Shown in pieces: positions 58,711-64,000 of a stretch of DNA of 64,000 nt; the stretch's first letter is position 1, and the number at the start of each line of letters is the position of its first letter. The notes below the pieces were generated by a model. The model ran no database searches. It was not told the DNA's origin and saw only the letters and a program-made list of their open reading frames with translations. Source of the DNA: Morella rubra (Eukaryota > Streptophyta > Magnoliopsida > Fagales > Myricaceae). The position numbers were made by a program, and so were the translations under genes. The stretch covers positions 26,998,410-27,062,409 of the forward strand of contig CM025849.1 of the NCBI GenBank assembly GCA_003952965.2. The letters are read 5' to 3'.

Positions 58711-59877
58711 ATGGTAACACAAGAAGCTGGAAGGTAGATCTAATTCGAGAAATGTTTGATTCCCAATCAGCCAAAGCGATTCTGAATATTAGCCTCTCAA
58801 GGGCTGGACAAGAGGACATCACTAGGCGGGTTCATGACCCGAAAGGGAATTTTACAGTGAAATCAACTTATCTTTATGAACAGAGAAGACGTGCTTCTAA
58901 TATGGGGGATCTGTCATCATGTGCATGGAAGAAAATTTGGAAGATTAAAGTTCAACATAGGCTGAAGCTGTTGTTGTGGAAAATTGCAGCCAAGTCCTTG
59001 CCTCTCCGCGGTAGGATGATCTTCCAATCTTAGCGTTCGGATTTATTGCATACAAGGTGCCCTTTGTGCCAAGCATATGAGGAAACTAGTGAGCATCTGT
59101 TTTTAGGGTGCTCTTTTAGTATTATTTTGTGGAGATCTGATCCATGGCCGATGTGCACTGAGCAATTTGCTAATCAGCCTATATCTCACTGGATTCGCTT
59201 TATCTTGGACTCCAATAATCTACTATGAAAGCTAAATGGTTGGAGCTGATGTTAGCAGTGACCATTTCTTTGGATATCATCTGGTTTGTGAGGAATAAAT
59301 CTATTCACAGTGAGCAGCCTCATCGGCTCATGGACTCTATACGCTCTGTGTGGCACAGATTTTTTGCTCATAGAGAGGTTTGGAATTTGCAAACCATGGA
59401 GGCACTTATTACTTGGCATCCTCCCAAAGAAGATGAATTGACGATTAATTTTGATGTTGCTGTTAAATCTAATGTGCTTTCTGCGGCTGTTGTGTGTCGA
59501 AATAACAGGGGGGAAGTGTTGAAAATTCGGCTTAGTAGACACTGTGGTTCTGATCCTCTCAAAGGGGAAGCCATTGCAGCTAGGTTGACTTGTTCATCGG
59601 CAGCTGAGATGAAGGGCAGAGCTATTCTAATCGAGGGAGATTCGCTAGTTTTGGTGAACCAAATTACGGACCTAGAGTATACTCCAGACTGGTGAATAGA
59701 AGGAGAAGTGCTGACAATTCGACATATGCTGGCTGATAATGCAGATTGGAGAATTTCCTGGATTTCTAGAGATGGGAACGTCTTGGCACAAAAGTTAGCT
59801 CAATGAGGTCTTGGTTCTGTTAGGAGTGGGGGGATTCAGATTGGCGATGTGTCGTCTGATACTGTAAACTATGATAT
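58689..59877 (+). pseudogene. LINE zf-RVT and RNase H remnant
   Basis: Open pieces 58715-59031, 59046-59228 and 59225-59695 encode the zinc-binding reverse-transcriptase tail and the RNase H domain; stops at 59032 and 59694 and a shift near 59228 break the frame. RNase H acidic residues are visible in NFDVAV, GEAIA and EGDSL. Confidence 0.82.
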
Positions 59878-59938
59878 GACCTTTTGACCACTAATAGTTT
59901 TCATATTACTTAGAAAAAAAAAAAAGGTCGCTTAAACA

Positions 59939-61028
59939 GAAAGAAAAACTAAAGGGAAAAGTTATAGTTAGCCCCATATTTTTGGGCAAAAATCAAACTA
60001 GTACCCTCTATTTCAAAAATGGTCTTAAGTTTCAAAAATCTTCAATCCTCGCCCCCGGTTAAAATTACATTATAAAAGACAGAAATTGCCTCCACGTGCC
60101 TTCCACATGTTGTTTGCCCATATCAAATTACCTATATACCCTTGATAAATGACGATCAAATTACCCGAATGCCCTCTTCAATATTGAATTTAGGGTTTTT
60201 TACGACTTCGACATTCGGCTCCTAGTCCAGATGGCGATGGAAGAAGATAGCGTCCCCATTGCGTTGGCTAGACTCTGGTAACCACCCTGCGTCCACTGCC
60301 CTGATTTCCTTTTGGCAAGCCATAGACGATCAGGTAAAAATTCAAACCTTCGAGTTTCGAGTATCATTTCCTCTGTCATGTGGGTTTTGTGGTGGTTTGG
60401 TCAAGTAGGTTTGAACTGATTTCATGGGTTGTTGGGGTTGGTATTTATATGTGTTAAGGTGGTTCAGCCGCTATAAGGGTTTAAAATTACAACTTGGTAG
60501 TGTTGGCCGACAAAATGTGGTCCTTGGTCTCATTTCTTTTGGTTTTCTTATTATGTTTTCTATGATCTTGTAGGAACTAGTGTCACACGTGGTGGCTCGT
60601 CCTTCCTCAAACGATATTCTTCAGTGAAGGTATAAATTGGGAACTTTATTGGTAATGATTAGTTGATACTAACTTATATCCTTGTTTATTGCTTTTTGTA
60701 TACAAGATAAGATGTGTATGATTGGGAATAATATTTGCTGTCAGTCTACTGTTGTACACTTTATTATTGTACGAGGCAAGATCTTATACTATATATTTTA
60801 TACTATACTCTATTATTGGCCAATGTCATGTCCATGTCATGCAAGGATGAAGTAGTTAGTCCCCGAGTCATATAGCTTTGATAAGGACATTTGGGGGTGA
60901 AGAGATGATGATATATATTCATTTTTTTTTAGTATTATTCACATGGGATGAACCTTAGTGGTTTTAAATTGAACCACCTAATTCAAACCCTATGGCCCTA
61001 TCTTATGTTTCTAGTTTCACTCCCTATG
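59939..61028. other. Intergenic DNA, possible transposon or gene fragments
   Basis: Starts with a MULE-TIR-like style (AGTTAGCCCCATATTTTTGG). Contains a short segment ATGGCGATGGAAGAAGATAG at about 60229 and an exon-like piece ending CAGTGAAG/GTATAAA at about 60630. No complete gene recognised. Confidence 0.4.
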
Positions 61029-61037
61029 TATATTTTT

Positions 61038-62290
61038 GGCTTAAATGCACCCCATAATCCTGTGGTATTTTCATTTTGCAAAAATGTCTCTGAGGTAAGA
61101 AAAGTTTGTTTTTTATCCCTGAGGTAATGTTTCGTTTTAAAATATGCCCCTCCCTCCGTCTGTGTCCGTTAAAAAACTTAATGGAACTAGGTGACATGAC
61201 ACGTCTCCCACACGTCTGCACTATTTAACACTTGCCACGTGGAAGTGGGCCCCACAATTTTCAGGTCAGATGCCAACTAAACGCCATGCCAGCATCTCTT
61301 TTTCATGTCACTTAAAAAAATTACTAATAAAAAAAAAAAGAGGAACGGCGCTGTTCCTGTTGGTGCAGACAAAAATCACGTGTGACCTTCTCCTCCACCA
61401 TTTCACACCTAGCCGATTTTTTCCACCCTCCTTCCCGAAAGTCTGTAGACATGAAACCCATTCAACCCTAACTCTTAACCCATCTTTTCCTATTACACTA
61501 TGATTCCACGAGGCCCACTAGAAGACTTTCTCGCCTCCAAAACAAAAACCAAAAGACCCTTTCCCGTACTGCTTTTAAAACAGGGAATTGATCAAGGAAA
61601 AGAAAAGATAAAATGAGGCAAGCAAATCCCAGTTTTTGGAGCAATCTCACATTCAGAACTTCGATTAAGCTGCTGAAAATTACGGCAATGCAATTTGTCA
61701 TATAAGGCGGACAGCTTGATTCTTTTACATTTTTTATTTCACAATGGCGGGAAAAGGATTGGGAACCCGAGTCCATTGAAGCTTAGCGTTTGGGGAAGGA
61801 AATGTTGGGGTGCTTGAACGAAAGACATAGAGGGGAGGGAAATATTGGTGCTCGAAGGAATTCAAGTAGTGGGGAGGCAAATTTTGGGGGAAATATTAGG
61901 GTTCCGTTCAGTCCATACGCAGCGATGAAAATTGGGGGAATTGGGGAGGAAATTGCTAGGGGGTGTCTAATTGGAACGGCGTCGTTCAATCCATATTTGG
62001 GTTATTGATTTTTTTAAAACTGACGTGGAAAAAATGTGATGACTGGACATCTATTTGGCAGGTGACTGAGCATCTGACCTGGAGACTGTGGGGCCCACTG
62101 ACACGTCGCAAGCGTTAAATGGTGCAGACGTGCCACGTTTCCTAGTTCTGTTAAATTTTTTAACGGACATAGATGGAGGGCCATATTTTAATACGAAACG
62201 TTACCTCAGGGATAGAAAACAAACTTTTCTTACCTCAAGAATATTTTTACAAAATAAAAATACCAAAGGAGTATGAGGTGCATTTAAGCT
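61038..62290. mobile_element. Non-autonomous MULE, 1253 bp
   Basis: Inverted repeats of about 230 bp (61038-61270 and 62057-62290; landmarks GCTTAAATGCACC, CTTACCTCA, TTTAACGG, TGGGCCCCACA) are flanked by a perfect 9-bp duplication TATATTTTT (61029-61037 and 62291-62299). There is no transposase. The roughly 790-bp core holds no recognised gene but is not simple repeat. The TIRs differ from those of the 7.5-kb MULE, so another element would have mobilised it. Confidence 0.88.
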
Positions 62291-62299
62291 TATATTTTT

Positions 62300-63061
62300 T
62301 CTCATGTGGGTATTGTAAAAATTTTCAATTTTTGACATTTTGCACCCTCCTTGATCCGTTGTTATATGTTTTGTGTTGTGTGTTTTTTGTGTGTGTTCTA
62401 TTTTTATTTGGGATGGCTTGTAGGAACCTTTAGTTTCCTGGTTTAATGTTATTAGTTTGATTAAAAAAATATATATATTAATAATCAAACAGTGGTTAGA
62501 ACGATCCTTGTGGCTTGCCTTGAGGTTGGCTCCATATGAGATGGATAAAGCTCATAGGTTGTCACTAAAAGTGTATCCAAAAGTCTTAAGGGAAGGGTAA
62601 GTGTGAGCTAAGGGAGTTCGTCAGCTACTTTGGCTACAACTCAAATTAATGTACCCATTTTGATTCCTCTTTCTAGTTATGCCAAAATAGGAAATTAAAG
62701 CAACAATAAATTATATATATATTAATAATATTCAATACATAAGCAACCTCTAATTATATATAAAAAAAACTTATCGCCTGCAAAGAAGGAATTGACAGAT
62801 CTATAAATTATTTTGCAGTGGAGATTGTTCTTTTGTTTCAAATGAATGAAGAGATGATGATATATATCCACCCCTCACCTTTTTATTCAACTAGTCTCAG
62901 TGGCTTACTTCTATGTTTGCTTGTATGGAAACTATTGCTACATCTCATTTTTTTTAAAACGCATCTATTTCTATTTTATGTTTGCTGATATTTCTATTTC
63001 TATTTAAACTATGTTTGCTGATATTTCTATTTAAACTATGTTGCATCTCATTTTGTCATAC
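62300..63061. other. AT-rich intergenic DNA
   Basis: Contains TA-rich microsatellite-like runs near 62465-62480 and 62713-62735 and a short internal duplication of TATGTTTGCTGATATTTCTA (about 62980-63040). No gene. Confidence 0.5.
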
Positions 63062-63778
63062 GAAATCAAATGCTGCTTTTGTTACTATAATAAACAGTAT
63101 TACCTTAAAAGTAAAAGTGCACTTTCACACCCATCATCAACGTAATTTTTATAGTATTTTAATATTAAATTTAAATAAATGGATGTATTCACTTCTCACT
63201 CTTCATCGTTAATTTAGATAAAAATTAATATTTTTAATTAATGAAACGATGATTTTACTTTCACAATTTCTGATACTATATTTTGTGTAGAGTCAAATTA
63301 AATGTTATTTCACCAACAAAAAAAATCTCAATTTTTATCTAAGTTAGCGGTAGAGAATATGAACTAAGCGTACAAAATTAGTAGTTGTAAGGCGAAATGT
63401 AACGAAACAGATAATTCAAAATGCAAAATATCATAATCCTAAATAGCTACAAATGAAAAATAGTATTTTCCATTTGCTATTATTACAATATGATATTCAT
63501 AAAAAAAAAAAAAAAAACAAGAAGAAGAAGCAAGACTAGGAGAACAAATGATATATGTTGAAGTACATTCGATTACGTAATAACTCCTCTAATATTGGTG
63601 AAAACAAACAAATCTACAATAGTAATTAAATAAAATAAATTCGTTGAGTGCCTTTAGTCTGAGACTTTGTGAGATTCTATAATCCTTATGTGGGCGGACA
63701 TTGCATTGTTCTTAGCTAACCCTAAAGGTCAGCCCTGATTATAAAGCCAATCCAGAATACCATAAACTTAACTGAAGG
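63062..63778. repeat. 716-bp dispersed repeat, copy 2
   Basis: Direct copy of 28685-29400. Similarity stops exactly at AACTGAAGG where the hAT-like end begins. Confidence 0.85.
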
Positions 63779-64000
63779 CAGTGGCGGATGCAGGGGGCGG
63801 CCCTGGGAGGCCGCCACCCAGGATCATTTAGGGACCGGCGAAAAAAAAATTCCAGACGTAATTTTTTTTTTTATTCATATGCTGGTCTGGGCCTATGGGA
63901 GCCCGATCCCCATAGGCCCAATCCAGCATGGATTTTTTTCCTGCGCTGGGTAGTCGTCCGGTTAGGCCAGGGCCCTTATTTTTTTTAAGCAGAAGGTGAA
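63779..64000 (+). mobile_element. Left end of a hAT-like transposon, cut by the window edge
   Basis: Starts CAGTGGCGGATGCAGGGGG, a terminus typical of plant hAT elements, at the point where the 716-bp repeat is interrupted. A subterminal hairpin is formed by 63879-63899 and 63908-63929 (GGGCCTATGGG against CCCCATAGGCCC). The other end is outside the window. Confidence 0.6.

Larger units (their letters stand above)
56914..59925 (+). mobile_element. 5'-truncated L1-type LINE with poly(A) tail
   Basis: Flanked by AGTCGCCTAAACA (56901-56913) and GGTCGCTTAAACA (59926-59938), a 13-bp target duplication with two transitions, and ending in a run of A. The coding remnant shows INIWCDPWIPTLPSF (the region after reverse transcriptase), the zf-RVT part (SCAWKKIWKIKVQHRLKLLL ... 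CPLCQAYEETSEHLFLGC) and plant RNase H (NFDVAV, GEAIAAR, EGDSLVLVN). Reverse transcriptase and endonuclease are missing because of 5' truncation. A 1.5-kb insertion splits it. Confidence 0.88.

Overview
The window looks like nuclear DNA of a flowering plant, most likely a dicot; I cannot name the species. Genes have GT-AG introns, the flanks are AT-rich, and about half of the sequence is transposons from typical plant lineages (Ty1-copia, Mutator/MULE, L1-type LINE, MITE and hAT ends). There are no bacterial operons, CRISPR arrays or rRNA genes, and I recognised no tRNA.

Host genes, left to right: (1) an EF-1alpha gene cut by the left edge (1-1164, +); (2) a small ER thioredoxin-fold protein, PDIL5-1 (3749-7322, -), rebuilt here from four exons including a 59-bp exon with the CKHC active site; (3) a second, complete EF-1alpha gene (CDS 23164-24617, +) with telo-box, TATA box and leader intron; (4) a vicilin-like bicupin seed protein (25916-28192, -, five exons); (5) and (6) two tandem paralogues of the Fe-S exonuclease V gene, EXO5-A (30853-34890, +) and EXO5-B (51703-56124, +), with the same seven-exon structure. 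EXO5-B has its 52-residue N-terminal module repeated five times.

Transposon layout: 8.3-20.7 kb holds relics of one copia family; a 7.5-kb MULE (8935-16449) with 271-275 bp TIRs and a perfect 9-bp target duplication sits in one of its LTRs. The MULE carries a decayed mudrA-like transposase and, convergently, a GRF-zinc-finger/coiled-coil/membrane-anchor gene, an arrangement like maize MuDR. 37.6-51.6 kb is an antisense copia element with 435-bp LTRs, inserted 67 bp upstream of the EXO5-B start codon; its gag is split by a 9.9-kb SIRE-like copia element (40392-50259, target duplication GATAC). The inner element has an extra ORF after pol and a regular array of 10-bp palindromes about 21 bp apart. 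56.9-59.9 kb is a 5'-truncated LINE with a probable solo LTR inside it. 61.0-62.3 kb is a non-autonomous MULE. The right edge enters a hAT-like element.

The host genes are not an operon and appear functionally unrelated; local duplication (EF-1alpha, EXO5, a 716-bp repeat) and nested transposition shaped the locus. Single-base indels, mostly in homopolymers, in otherwise conserved genes (EF-1alpha copy 1, vicilin, EXO5-A) may be assembly errors rather than real inactivation.
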